Part shown: positions 1 through 8,937 of the stretch, piece by piece
How positions within the stretch are numbered: the stretch's first letter is position 1
How the letters are laid out: each line of letters opens with the position of its first letter
From: Erysipelothrix sp. UBA3377
GTDB taxonomy: Bacteria; Bacillota_I; Bacilli_A; Erysipelotrichales; Erysipelotrichaceae
Direction of reading: 5' to 3'
Assembly (NCBI GenBank): GCA_002359085.1
Contig: DEQB01000072.1
Span: forward strand, 1-33,895
Length of the DNA: 33,895 bases
Translations under genes and position numbers: made by a program
The notes under the pieces: model-generated
Told to the model about the DNA's origin: nothing
Database searches by the model: none
What the model saw: only the letters and a program-made list of their open reading frames with translations

Positions 1-33
1 ATTCAAATTTTCTAATAATTGCCATAAGGTCAT
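1..33 (-). CDS. Partial gene start, possibly ribonuclease III
   Basis: Eleven codons of a gene running off the left edge read MTLWQLLENLN from an ATG at 31-33. A purine-rich GGTGGTGAT lies just upstream, 18 bases after the recG stop, so it is probably the next gene of the recG transcript. The short Leu-rich start resembles the N-terminus of low-GC ribonuclease III proteins (LLEKLNI-like). Eleven residues cannot prove a family, so this is a weak inference. Confidence 0.4.
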   Translation of the reverse strand, partial: MTLWQLLENLN

Positions 34-51
34 ACTATCACCACCATCGAT

Positions 52-2001
52 TTAATTATACAACATTTTTATACCTTTCGCGATATCAATCACGTCTTTA
101 TAAGCATTTTGATTTTCTATTATTTTTTCAGCATCCACTTTCGCTTGGATCAAAATTGGTTGGTCATGTTCAATATCACCCAGGATAAAATGAGGCAGTC
201 CACTTTGCCTGTTCCCAAGTAAATCCCCCATACCCCGCATCTTCATATCCATCATGGATAACTCAAATCCATCATTTGAAGAGGCCATGAGTTTGAGACG
301 TGTTTGACTTTCTTCAGTGCCCTTATTACTTAATAAATATAAAATACCAGCTTTTGTGCCACGACCAATACGGCCCCGTAATTGATGTAAGGTAGACAAA
401 CCAAAAAGTTCAGCATTATATATAATCATCGTATTGGCATTGTGTACATCAATCCCAACTTCAATAATTGTAGTACTGATTAAGATATCAATATCACCTT
501 GATTGAACGCACGCATGATCGCCTCTTTTTCATCAGAATCAATGCGACTGTGAATTTTCCCAATCTTGTAGGATGGAAATAGATTCTTAAATTGTGCATA
601 GATCCCTTCAACTGTTTTAACCCCTTTGCGTTCACTCTCGTCGATGGCAGCACAGACAACATAAATTTGATCCCCTGAAACCAAACGACCTTCTAAATCT
701 TCTAAAATTGAACGGATAGAATTCTCCTCAACCAACACCGTTTTGTTTACTTTTCTAAAAGCAGGATATGTGGCAATAGTAGATATATCAAGATTGAAGA
801 AAAGTGCGGAAGCCAATGACCGCGGAATGGGAGTCGCTGATAACATTAAGGTGTCTACATACTCACCTTTATCAATTAAACTCCGTCTTTGGTGTACCCC
901 AAAGCGATGTTGTTCATCAATAATAACCATTCCTAAATTAGAGAAAATGACGTCCTCTTGAAATAGGGCATGCGTCCCCACCACAATATCAACTTCATTA
1001 TTTTTAATCATATCCAAAACTTCACTGCGATTGCTCATCGAAGAAGACAACATAACAGATCTGAGTTCTGGAAAAAGTTTTTTAACACTGTTGAAGTGTT
1101 GTTCCAAAAGAATCTCAGTTGGCACCATAAATGCGACCTGGTATTGATCCAATATTGTAAGATAAGCAGCCAAAAGCGCAACAATGGTCTTCCCACTTCC
1201 AACATCCCCTTGTAACAAGCGATGCATCTGTTTCTTACTTGAAAGGTCTTCAATAATTTCATCCAAGACTATCCTTTGATCCTCAGTTAAAGTATACGGT
1301 AAAGATTTAATCTTATCCTCTAACATACCCTTATCAATCGCTTTTGAAATGCCTTGTGAAAGTGTACTGGCGTTGAGTCCATTGACCAGATGATACAACA
1401 AAAACTCCTCATACTTTAAGGTGCGCAAACTCATTTTTAAAGCGTCTTTACTTTGAGGATGATGTATATTTTTAATCGCCACATCTCTATCCAATAATTT
1501 ATAAGCATTGATAAATTCATCTGGAACAACATTATCGATCGTTGTATGTTTCAATATCTTATCTATGAGTCGTTTGATTTCATGTTGTTTGATACTGGTT
1601 TTGGTCGGATAGACGGGTTGAATTCCAATGATTGTTTTAATATCTTGATTGGTAATGCGTTTTGCGACTATCGATCCATTGTCCTGGACATGTCCAATCA
1701 CCACAATACCGCGATCATAATTACTGGCCTTTAAAAAAGGAAGATTAAAGAGTGTCACTGAAACCACCTGTTCTTCCACCAATACTTTAAATGTCGTTTT
1801 GGATTGATTCTTACCAAACCTAAATGTTGAGAAATTAGAAACCAACCGACCTGAAAACACAACTTGTTCGCCGCTTTCCCAAGTATCAATTTTTTTCTCA
1901 AACAAAAAATCATAACGAAAAGGATAATGCGTCAAGAAATCTTGAGGATTATCATAGCCTAAACTTGAAATAATAAGTGATTGCTTCTCTGTAAGTTTCA
2001 T
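52..2001 (-). CDS. recG: ATP-dependent DNA helicase RecG
   Basis: RecG is a superfamily 2 translocase that regresses stalled replication forks and migrates Holliday junctions. The 649 residues have an N-terminal wedge/OB domain (about 1-210) that grips branched DNA. Two helicase domains follow: Walker A GDVGSGKT at 265-272, DEQH box at 362-365, SATPIPRSL just after it, and a C-terminal half with the RGRIGRG motif. Length is close to the usual 680. The ATG at 1999-2001 has an AGGGGA ribosome-binding site. The gene lies only 46 bases after fakA, and a strong terminator sits in that gap. Expression therefore depends on read-through or on a promoter inside fakA. The branch-migration enzymes RuvAB are encoded about 5 kb upstream on the same strand. 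Confidence 0.97.
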   Translation of the reverse strand: MKLTEKQSLIISSLGYDNPQDFLTHYPFRYDFLFEKKIDTWESGEQVVFSGRLVSNFSTFRFGKNQSKTTFKVLVEEQVVSVTLFNLPFLKASNYDRGIVVIGHVQDNGSIVAKRITNQDIKTIIGIQPVYPTKTSIKQHEIKRLIDKILKHTTIDNVVPDEFINAYKLLDRDVAIKNIHHPQSKDALKMSLRTLKYEEFLLYHLVNGLNASTLSQGISKAIDKGMLEDKIKSLPYTLTEDQRIVLDEIIEDLSSKKQMHRLLQGDVGSGKTIVALLAAYLTILDQYQVAFMVPTEILLEQHFNSVKKLFPELRSVMLSSSMSNRSEVLDMIKNNEVDIVVGTHALFQEDVIFSNLGMVIIDEQHRFGVHQRRSLIDKGEYVDTLMLSATPIPRSLASALFFNLDISTIATYPAFRKVNKTVLVEENSIRSILEDLEGRLVSGDQIYVVCAAIDESERKGVKTVEGIYAQFKNLFPSYKIGKIHSRIDSDEKEAIMRAFNQGDIDILISTTIIEVGIDVHNANTMIIYNAELFGLSTLHQLRGRIGRGTKAGILYLLSNKGTEESQTRLKLMASSNDGFELSMMDMKMRGMGDLLGNRQSGLPHFILGDIEHDQPILIQAKVDAEKIIENQNAYKDVIDIAKGIKMLYN

Positions 2002-2016
2002 GGATTTCCCCTAGTA

Positions 2017-2044
2017 GTAAAAAAGGGCGAATATCGCCCTTTTG
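2017..2044 (-). terminator. Rho-independent terminator after fakA
   Basis: Arms at 2021-2030 and 2034-2043 form a perfect 10-bp stem (AAAAGGGCGA) with a 3-base loop. On the minus strand it is followed by a run of T. It lies within the 46-bp fakA-recG gap, so it should end or attenuate fakA transcripts before recG. Confidence 0.85.
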
Positions 2045-2047
2045 ATT

Positions 2048-3682
2048 TTATTCAGCACCAAATATAAATGAATATACTGGTTGATTTCCGCGATAAACTT
2101 CACATTCTACATCGAAATTGTCTTCAACATATTGTGTGACTGCATCCATTTCCTCATCAGTGATATCTTCACCTACAAGAATGGTAACAATTTCTTTATC
2201 ATCGGTAATTAATGATTTAAGTAGCGTTTCAACTACAAATTGTTTGTCTGGATTTGACACAATGATATCTTTTTCAAGAATACCCATGAAGTCGTCTTTT
2301 TTAATTTCTAAGTTTTCAAAAACTGTGTCTTTAATTGCATAGGTAACTTGAGCAGTGGTAGTATTTTTAACTGCCTCAAGCATTTCTTCCAAGTTTTCTT
2401 CAATTGAAGCCTCAGGATTGAACATCAGACATGCTGATAACCCTTGAGGAATTGATTTTGTTTCTAGGACGTGAATATCACGGTCTTCTAAAATATCTCT
2501 GGCTTGGTTTGCGGCCAAGATAATATTTGAGTTGTTTGGAAGAATAATAATATGATCACAATCAATACCATTGATCAAATCAACGAAATCTTCCGTAGAT
2601 GGATTCATGGTTTGACCCCCACTGATGATGTATTCAGCACGTAGTTCTTTGAATAGATCTACAATACCTTCACCAGCAGCAACGGTAACAATGGCATATT
2701 TTTCTGGATCTTTCTTCGCTTTAATAGCATGTTCAACATCTGTTTCCATAATGGTATGGTGTTGTTCACTCATGTTTTCAATTTTAAGCTTTAAGAACTC
2801 ACCATATTTTTGGCCAATATTTAATGCGTTACCAGGTTTTAGGGTATGAACATGGACTTTAACCAAGTCTTCGTCCGTAACCACTACAATGGAATTACCC
2901 AATGCTTCCAGTTCTTTTCTGAAGTGTTCTTCACTATATTTTGTGGTTTTAGGATCAATTTGGATAATAAACTCAGTACAGTAACCAAATTCATCATGTT
3001 CCATATTTGCGAGTTTTGAAGCATTTGCTTCAATTTCTGTGGCTTCAAGTGCATCAATGGTTTCACCCTTTAATGCGGCAATAAAGCCCTCAAGAACAGC
3101 AACATAACCGGCACCCCCACTGTCAACAACGCCAACTTCTTTTAAAACAGGTAAAAGATTCGGTGTGTTTTTTAAAGAAACATGGGATGCTTCAAGTAAA
3201 ACATCAAAATATTCATCCACAGTCGCTGTAGTATTCTGTTTCATCCAATCAAATGCATGTTGTGCACCTTCACGTAAAACAGTAAGAATTGTACCTTCAA
3301 CAGGTCTCATAACTGCTTTATAAGCAGTTTCTTTACTTTGCATAAATGCTGAAGCAAGATCTTGAGCATTCAATTCTTTTTTGGATTCAACAGATTGTGA
3401 AAACCCTCTAAAAATTTGAGAAAGAATAACACCGGAGTTTCCTCTTGCTCCCATTAGAAGTCCTCTGGATAAAGATTTTGAAATTTCACCAACATGGGAT
3501 GAACGAATATTCTTCGCATCTTTAAGTCCACTTGTGAATGTCAAATTCATATTGGTTCCCGTATCACCATCGGGAACAGGAAAAACATTTAATGCATTAA
3601 TTTCATGGTGCTGGTTTGAAAGATTGTTTGCACCATTTTCAAGCATTTTTATAAACAAATCTCCATTAATCGTATGCGTCAT
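2048..3682 (-). CDS. fakA: Fatty acid kinase ATP-binding subunit FakA (YloV, DhaL-like)
   Basis: FakA supplies the ATP-binding kinase domain that phosphorylates fatty acids presented by FakB (DegV-family) partners, feeding acyl-phosphate to PlsX/PlsY. The N-terminal DhaL-type domain carries the Mg-ATP motif NVFPVPDGDTGTNM at 32-45, and ARGNSGVILSQ further on fits the same fold. A central and a C-terminal domain complete the YloV architecture. Length of 544 residues matches the family (about 550). The ATG at 3680-3682 is chosen because AAGGTGG precedes it and the asp23 stop is one base away; longer in-frame versions overlap asp23. It is paired with asp23, as yloU-yloV are in Bacillus. No fakB is in the window, but plsY is at its far end. 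Confidence 0.93.
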   Translation of the reverse strand: MTHTINGDLFIKMLENGANNLSNQHHEINALNVFPVPDGDTGTNMNLTFTSGLKDAKNIRSSHVGEISKSLSRGLLMGARGNSGVILSQIFRGFSQSVESKKELNAQDLASAFMQSKETAYKAVMRPVEGTILTVLREGAQHAFDWMKQNTTATVDEYFDVLLEASHVSLKNTPNLLPVLKEVGVVDSGGAGYVAVLEGFIAALKGETIDALEATEIEANASKLANMEHDEFGYCTEFIIQIDPKTTKYSEEHFRKELEALGNSIVVVTDEDLVKVHVHTLKPGNALNIGQKYGEFLKLKIENMSEQHHTIMETDVEHAIKAKKDPEKYAIVTVAAGEGIVDLFKELRAEYIISGGQTMNPSTEDFVDLINGIDCDHIIILPNNSNIILAANQARDILEDRDIHVLETKSIPQGLSACLMFNPEASIEENLEEMLEAVKNTTTAQVTYAIKDTVFENLEIKKDDFMGILEKDIIVSNPDKQFVVETLLKSLITDDKEIVTILVGEDITDEEMDAVTQYVEDNFDVECEVYRGNQPVYSFIFGAE

Positions 3683-3683
3683 T

Positions 3684-4043
3684 TTACTTAACCACCTTAA
3701 TCCCTTGTACAAATACATTAATTTGATGGATTGTTTGTTGTAGAGTCTTCTCCATCATGTATTTAACATTCTTTTGCACTTCAAGTACAACTTCTGAAAT
3801 CTTAACATTATAACTCACTATAATATATAGATCGAGTGCAATTCCTTCTTCTGTTTGGTTCACAATTACCCCTTTGGTGAAGTTTTCACCTTTTAGTAAC
3901 TCTGCCCAACCATCCTTAAAAATTTGTTGTGAAGCCATTCCGACAACACCATAGCACTCAGTAACGACACCACCCGCAAGCATTGCAATGGCTTCGTTGG
4001 TAATTTTAATGGTCCCAAAATCATTTTGTTTTTCTATTGTCAT
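3684..4043 (-). CDS. Asp23/Gls24 family envelope stress protein (YloU-like)
   Basis: This 119-residue protein belongs to the Asp23/Gls24 family (DUF322), small alkaline-shock-type proteins often bound at the membrane and linked to envelope stress. Family-like features are the opening ITNEAIAMLAGGVVTECYGV, a central beta-rich stretch (GIALDLYIIVSYNVKI) and the C-terminal INVFVQGIKV. There is no transmembrane segment. The ATG at 4041-4043 has a good AGGAGG site. A sigma-A-like promoter lies in the 58-bp gap behind it, and fakA starts one base after its stop, so the two are co-transcribed. Confidence 0.9.
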   Translation of the reverse strand: MTIEKQNDFGTIKITNEAIAMLAGGVVTECYGVVGMASQQIFKDGWAELLKGENFTKGVIVNQTEEGIALDLYIIVSYNVKISEVVLEVQKNVKYMMEKTLQQTIHQINVFVQGIKVVK

Positions 4044-4065
4044 AAGAATTCCTCCTATTTTTTCC

Positions 4066-4093
4066 TTTATATTTTCTCATATTTCTTTGTAAA
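4066..4093 (-). promoter_or_regulatory. Promoter for asp23-fakA
   Basis: On the minus strand TTTACA (4088-4093) and TATAAA (4066-4071) are separated by 16 bp and sit about 20 bases before the asp23 ribosome-binding site. Each hexamer differs from consensus at one base. It would give asp23-fakA expression independent of murG-divIB. Confidence 0.55.
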
Positions 4094-4101
4094 ACACCAT
4101 G

Positions 4102-4914
4102 CTATTCTTCACAAGGTTTGGAAATTGCACTTTGATTATCAGGCGTATGCCCATAATCTAGAAAATAAATGCAACGATTCTCAGGTTTATTACCTGTTTG
4201 AATTCCAGAAACGATTTCCGAATAGTAATTCATCAATAACAAATTATCGACGTTGGTGTATACAAAATAACCATTATTCATAATCAATTTAAAATAAATA
4301 TCCTCTAAAGGTTCATTCATAATATGAATTTCAGAGATACTGTTAAATGATGCATTGTCCATTCGACTCAATTTATCTGAGAAATCAGGATACTGATGAA
4401 TCATTTCATCCGTAAATCCGACCAATCGCGGTACCAGGTTGGACGTATATGCACTGTTTGATAACAAAGCATTGTCAGAAAGTAATATTTTAGTGTGCTT
4501 CCCAGAAATGTATGCCACCACCGGGAATTCTTCGACTGTCAAAGTAATGTTACCCTTTGTATAATACATGTTTAGTTTACTGTTTGCAACACCAGGTGCT
4601 TTATATGAACCAAACACTTGTGCCCACAAACCATTAATTAAACGATCCCCTTCATTGAGTTCGAAGTTTTCCAAAAGATATTCAGTGGGTATATTCTTAT
4701 TCCCCTTTATCTCAATATTTTTAATTTTAGAATATTCTGATTGATCAAATAAATAAAGTCCAACAATTACAGAAACAACCACAATAAGGGTGAAAATTCG
4801 TTTCAATATTCTATGGCGTCGTTTCTTACGTTCTAAACGTCTTTTTTGTTTTACGTTTTCAGTAATTTCCTTAACGGTATCAACGGGTTGGGTTGTATCC
4901 CTTCTACGCGTCAT
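4102..4914 (-). CDS. divIB: Cell division protein DivIB/FtsQ
   Basis: DivIB is a bitopic membrane protein that stabilises the FtsL-DivIC divisome subcomplex. The 270 residues show a basic cytoplasmic tail (1-38), one transmembrane helix (about 39-56), and an extracellular POTRA domain starting near KIKNIEIKGNKNI, which is diagnostic. A beta domain and a polar tail follow. Start choice: a TTG at 4927-4929 is possible, but the ATG at 4912-4914 has GAGG at suitable distance, so I use it. It overlaps the end of murG by 11 bases, so the two are translationally coupled. The pairing murG-divIB is typical of division clusters, but the remaining mur/fts genes are not here. Confidence 0.9.
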   Translation of the reverse strand: MTRRRDTTQPVDTVKEITENVKQKRRLERKKRRHRILKRIFTLIVVVSVIVGLYLFDQSEYSKIKNIEIKGNKNIPTEYLLENFELNEGDRLINGLWAQVFGSYKAPGVANSKLNMYYTKGNITLTVEEFPVVAYISGKHTKILLSDNALLSNSAYTSNLVPRLVGFTDEMIHQYPDFSDKLSRMDNASFNSISEIHIMNEPLEDIYFKLIMNNGYFVYTNVDNLLLMNYYSEIVSGIQTGNKPENRCIYFLDYGHTPDNQSAISKPCEE

Positions 4915-5983
4915 GATGAAGTGCCTCAATTACCCCAAGAATATTTTCACTGACATTTGGTGTTTTAAAGTAACTCAAATTGGATTTAATATTGTTCATT
5001 TTTTCTGAATTATGAATCAACGACTCTATTTCTATAATTAATTGTCCTGGTGTCACGTTTTTCTCTTCAATTAAAAGGGTCGCATCCTTTTTATTTAAAG
5101 CATTCGCGTTATAAAATTGGTGGTTATCCGCGACATAAGGACTGGGTATAAGAATGGACGGAATATCGAAAGCAACAATCTCCGTAATGGTACTTGCACC
5201 GGCTCTTGCTAAAATCAAATCCAAATGCGGCAACAATGCACCTTGATCCACAAACTCCTCTACAAATACATTGTTTGGTAAAGTATCAAGACCCACCATA
5301 AATGCATCATATTCTAACTTACCAGTAACAAAAACGATTTGGTAATCAATGGTATCAATTTTTTGAATCATTGCTTTAAATACATCGTTCATGGTTTGTG
5401 AACCTTGCGATCCCATAACACATAAAACAATGCTCTTTTTGGTAGTTAATCCAATTCTCTTCAGCTCTTTTTTATCGTCTTTGACTTGATCAATCAAATC
5501 CGCTCTGGGATTACCAAAATAATAGACGTTATCACGGTCTTGGAATGCTTCCTCATATGAAGTGAACAGTGCTTTTGAGTATCGCGCTGCAATGCGATTG
5601 GCTTTTCCAACAAAAGCATTTTGTTCATGAAGAACCACATTAATCTTAAGTTGTTTGGCAGCAAGCACTACCGGTAAACTCACATAACCTCCAAAACTAA
5701 AAACAACATCTGGTTTTAATGACTTGAGATGCTTTTTAGCTTGATTAATAGCCTTAAATTGACCCAATAAAGCTTTCACTTTATCCAACTTAGAGCCTTG
5801 TAATCCCTGATTGTGAATGGCATAAAAATCATAGCCTGCTTGAGGTATGATTTCTGATTCCATCTTATGATCATTTCCAATAAAGAAAACATCATAATCG
5901 GTATGTTTTTTTACATAATCCGCAAAGGATAATGCTGGATAAATATGTCCACCACTACCACCTGTTACCATACATATTTTCAT
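4904..5983 (-). CDS. murG: UDP-GlcNAc transferase MurG
   Basis: MurG transfers N-acetylglucosamine from UDP-GlcNAc to lipid I, giving lipid II, at the inner face of the membrane. The 359-residue protein starts with the family motif TGGSGGHIYPAL (7-18). It has the second Gly-rich loop (VMGSQGS) and the donor-binding stretch ARAGASTITE followed by IPSPYVADNHQ. It has no signal peptide, as expected for a peripheral membrane protein. The ATG at 5981-5983 has GAGGTG behind it. It begins 9 bases after ruvB and runs into divIB, so wall precursor synthesis is co-transcribed with DNA-repair genes here. Confidence 0.96.
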   Translation of the reverse strand: MKICMVTGGSGGHIYPALSFADYVKKHTDYDVFFIGNDHKMESEIIPQAGYDFYAIHNQGLQGSKLDKVKALLGQFKAINQAKKHLKSLKPDVVFSFGGYVSLPVVLAAKQLKINVVLHEQNAFVGKANRIAARYSKALFTSYEEAFQDRDNVYYFGNPRADLIDQVKDDKKELKRIGLTTKKSIVLCVMGSQGSQTMNDVFKAMIQKIDTIDYQIVFVTGKLEYDAFMVGLDTLPNNVFVEEFVDQGALLPHLDLILARAGASTITEIVAFDIPSILIPSPYVADNHQFYNANALNKKDATLLIEEKNVTPGQLIIEIESLIHNSEKMNNIKSNLSYFKTPNVSENILGVIEALHHDA

Positions 5984-5992
5984 GTGTCACCT

Positions 5993-7015
5993 CTAAATAT
6001 CTAATCCAGCTTGAATATCTTTTTGTTTAATATTCAAGTGTTTATATGCTTTTTCAGTTACAATTCGGCCTCTTGGAGTCCGATTAATGAAACCCAACTG
6101 TAGTAAGTAGGGTTCATATACATCTTCCAAAGTCATGACTTCTTCAGATATGGATGAAGCAATGGCCTCAATACCAACAGGTCCACCATTAAAGCGTTCA
6201 ATAATACCTTTTAAGTAACGAACATCCACATCATCCAATCCCAATGCATCGACTTTGAGTCTTTCCAAACTAAAGTTCGCAATGGAAGGATCGACATAAT
6301 TGTCATTCATCACAAGCGCAAAGTCTCTTACACGTCTGAATAAACGGTTTGCGATACGGGGTGTTCCACGACTTCTTTTAGAAATTTCAACCACTGCATC
6401 TTTCGCAATTTGAGTATCCATTACTTTAGAAGTACGTTTAATAATTTGTTGGATTTCTTCAAGCGTATAGTAATCAAGCTTTGAAACAATCCCAAAACGA
6501 TCTCTAAGCGGGGCTGTTAAATCACCGGCACGCGTTGTGGCACCCACCAGTGTAAAGGGGGGTAAATCCAAACGCATACTGCGAGATGTATCATCTTTAC
6601 CGACAATCAAATCAATCGCATAGTCCTCCATCGCTGAGTATAAAACCTCTTCAATGACTTTTGGAAGGCGATGTATCTCATCAATAAACAAGACATCTCC
6701 AGGTTCTAAAGAAGTTAATAAAGCAGCCAAATCACCCGTTCTTTCAATACTAGGGCCAGAGGTTACTTTAATATTGGTTCCCATCTCTTTAGCAATAATA
6801 TACGCTAACGTTGTTTTCCCAAGACCAGGAGGACCGTAAAATAACAAGTGGTCCAAAGCCTCATTTCTTGTTTTCGCAGCTTCAATATATATTTTTAAAT
6901 TTTCCTTTAAATCCTTTTGACCTACATATTCATCCAAAGTACTGGGACGCAAACGCGTCTCAGAATCCATTGTGGTTTCATATGCTTCAGGTGACATGAC
7001 TCTATCCATAATCAT
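5993..7015 (-). CDS. ruvB: Holliday junction branch-migration ATPase RuvB
   Basis: RuvB is the AAA+ hexameric motor that pulls DNA through RuvA-bound Holliday junctions. The 340 residues carry Walker A GPPGLGKTT (61-69), Walker B with DEIH (112-115), sensor-1 region GATTRAGDL, arginine-finger region PLRDRFG and the C-terminal winged helix with RTPRGR. Length is normal. The first ATG (7013-7015) lies four bases after the ruvA stop with AAGGGG upstream; the ATG two codons later is nearly as good. RuvC is absent, as usual in Firmicutes, where RecU resolves junctions. Confidence 0.97.
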   Translation of the reverse strand: MIMDRVMSPEAYETTMDSETRLRPSTLDEYVGQKDLKENLKIYIEAAKTRNEALDHLLFYGPPGLGKTTLAYIIAKEMGTNIKVTSGPSIERTGDLAALLTSLEPGDVLFIDEIHRLPKVIEEVLYSAMEDYAIDLIVGKDDTSRSMRLDLPPFTLVGATTRAGDLTAPLRDRFGIVSKLDYYTLEEIQQIIKRTSKVMDTQIAKDAVVEISKRSRGTPRIANRLFRRVRDFALVMNDNYVDPSIANFSLERLKVDALGLDDVDVRYLKGIIERFNGGPVGIEAIASSISEEVMTLEDVYEPYLLQLGFINRTPRGRIVTEKAYKHLNIKQKDIQAGLDI

Positions 7016-7019
7016 CCCC

Positions 7020-7583
7020 TTATCTTGCGAGCATTTGTAGTGCTGTTTTAATCAATGTTTGTACATCATTTTCTTCCGTATTATCGATTTTCTTCATGAC
7101 ACCATTAATCTCAGCTTTTTTGAAACCCAGTGCCTCCAGTGTTTCGATAACTTCATCCAATTTTGGATTCAATTGTGTCACAGTTTCTGCTGTCACCAAT
7201 TTTCCCTTTAAATCCAACACCATTTGAGAGGCCATCTTAGGTCCAATACCTGGTAAGGTCTTTAAAAAAGTGACATCTGCTTGTTCTATTGCGCTAACAA
7301 TCTTACTATAAGGTACGCGGCCCATGATGTTTAATCCTATTCTGGGTCCAACACCTTTAACACTGATTATCAATTCAAAGAATTTCAAAGCTTCCTTTGT
7401 TTCAAAACCGTAAAGGATCATCGCATCTTCACGAACATGGAAATAAGTATAAAAACTAACTTCTTGAGTCTCTTTATATATATAGGATGTGGGGGTAAAA
7501 ACTTCATAACCAATGCCATGATTTTCTACCACAACTGACTCCTTTGAGACCCATAAAACATTTCCTGATATGTACGCAAACAT
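7020..7583 (-). CDS. ruvA: Holliday junction DNA-binding protein RuvA
   Basis: RuvA tetramers hold the four-way junction flat and load RuvB. The 187-residue product has the N-terminal OB fold (MFAYISGNV...), two helix-hairpin-helix motifs (VKGVGPRIGLNI and LPGIGPKMASQM), and a C-terminal three-helix domain that touches RuvB. A GTG three codons upstream is possible, but the ATG at 7581-7583 sits at proper distance from AGGTGAGGTG, so I prefer it. The gene follows obgE after about 22 bases with no terminator. Confidence 0.95.
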   Translation of the reverse strand: MFAYISGNVLWVSKESVVVENHGIGYEVFTPTSYIYKETQEVSFYTYFHVREDAMILYGFETKEALKFFELIISVKGVGPRIGLNIMGRVPYSKIVSAIEQADVTFLKTLPGIGPKMASQMVLDLKGKLVTAETVTQLNPKLDEVIETLEALGFKKAEINGVMKKIDNTEENDVQTLIKTALQMLAR

Positions 7584-7605
7584 ATGATTCACCTCACCTT
7601 TATAA

Positions 7606-8889
7606 TTATTCTACCACACCTTCATCAAAAACAAATTGAATATTGGCTAAAATAATCGTATCGCCATGTTGGGCGCCACTTTCCCTTAACGTTTCATCCA
7701 CACCCAATTTCTTAAGTGCAATTCCGAAACGAATCATTTCATCTTCAAACGTAAAATCATATTGATCCAATAAGCGTCGTACGGCTTCACCTTTGATTTC
7801 CCACATATCGCCATCCAAACGATGCACTGTAAACTTACGTTGTGGTTTTTGATATTTAAACACAACCATGTCTTCTTCATGTGATAAGAGTTCTTTGGGA
7901 AGTGTATCCAGAATATCCGCAAGACGGTACAATAGTTTATCCGTACCCTCGCCAACCACTGTAATCATTTCAAAGATTTCAATGTCTGGATATTTTGCTT
8001 TAAAACGCTCTAAATTTTCTTGAGCAAGATCTAAATCCATTTTGTTTGCGACAACAACCATCGGTCTTTCCAGAAGGTTTTCATTATACATCGCAAGCTC
8101 ATTGTTAATAATTTCGTAATCTTCCAAAGGATCACGACCATCTTCTGCTCCCATATCAATGACATGAACCAGAACACGACATCTTTCTACGTGACGTAAA
8201 AATACATGTCCCAATCCTTTTCCTTCATGTGCAGCCTCTATGAGACCTGGTAAGTCGGCAACAGCAAAAGAACGACCATCACCACTTTGGGCAATTCCCA
8301 AGTTTGGGGCCAGTGTCGTAAAGTGATAATCTGCAATTTCAGGTTTGGCACGTGAGACAACAGATAGTAACGTTGACTTTCCTACTGAAGGATATCCAAC
8401 AAGACCGACATCCGCTAAAACCTTAAGTTCTAAAATGACTTCAATCTCTTCACCTTCAAATCCCTTTTCCGCAAAACGCGGTGCTGTATTCTTCGAATTC
8501 ACAAATCGTGTATTACCACGACCACCACGACCACCATGCGCAATAACGATTTCTTGGTCTTCTTCAACTAAGTCAGCGATAACTTGATTGTTTTCACTGT
8601 TTTTAACCAAAGTACCCATAGGCACTTCTACCACGATATTACGTCCACCACGACCATGCATTTTCTTAGTTTTACCTGCTTCACCTTTATCAGATTTAAT
8701 GATTTTATTGTAACGCAAATCTAATAATGTTGATTTACGACTAGTGGCTTTAAATATAATGTCGCCACCCTTTCCACCATCACCGCCATAAGCACCACCC
8801 AAAGCAACGTGCGCTTCACGACGAAAAGCGGACATACCATCCCCGCCTTTTCCAGCTTCTAATTTAATTTTTACTCGATCTACAAACAT
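7606..8889 (-). CDS. obgE: Obg family GTPase ObgE/CgtA
   Basis: ObgE is an essential GTPase that binds the 50S subunit late in assembly and links growth to (p)ppGpp. The 427 residues contain the Gly-rich Obg fold (about 1-158), then the G domain: G1 GYPSVGKST (165-173), switch I around TTLAPNLG, G3 DLPG (212-215) and G4 NKMD (282-285). A C-terminal OCT domain (about 345-427) follows, which many but not all Obg proteins have. The ATG at 8887-8889 has AGGAG. Following rpmA is a conserved arrangement, but here a terminator hairpin lies in the 48-bp gap. Confidence 0.97.
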   Translation of the reverse strand: MFVDRVKIKLEAGKGGDGMSAFRREAHVALGGAYGGDGGKGGDIIFKATSRKSTLLDLRYNKIIKSDKGEAGKTKKMHGRGGRNIVVEVPMGTLVKNSENNQVIADLVEEDQEIVIAHGGRGGRGNTRFVNSKNTAPRFAEKGFEGEEIEVILELKVLADVGLVGYPSVGKSTLLSVVSRAKPEIADYHFTTLAPNLGIAQSGDGRSFAVADLPGLIEAAHEGKGLGHVFLRHVERCRVLVHVIDMGAEDGRDPLEDYEIINNELAMYNENLLERPMVVVANKMDLDLAQENLERFKAKYPDIEIFEMITVVGEGTDKLLYRLADILDTLPKELLSHEEDMVVFKYQKPQRKFTVHRLDGDMWEIKGEAVRRLLDQYDFTFEDEMIRFGIALKKLGVDETLRESGAQHGDTIILANIQFVFDEGVVE

Positions 8890-8904
8890 ATTGATAGCTC
8901 CTTT

Positions 8905-8933
8905 TAAAAAAGAAAATCCCCAGTTGGGGATTT
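8905..8933 (-). terminator. Rho-independent terminator after rpmA
   Basis: Arms AAATCCCC (8914-8921) and GGGGATTT (8926-8933) enclose a 4-base loop. On the minus strand TTCTTTTTT follows, ending next to the obgE ribosome-binding site. It should end most rplU-prp-rpmA transcripts and let a fraction continue into obgE. Confidence 0.8.
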
Positions 8934-8937
8934 ATAA

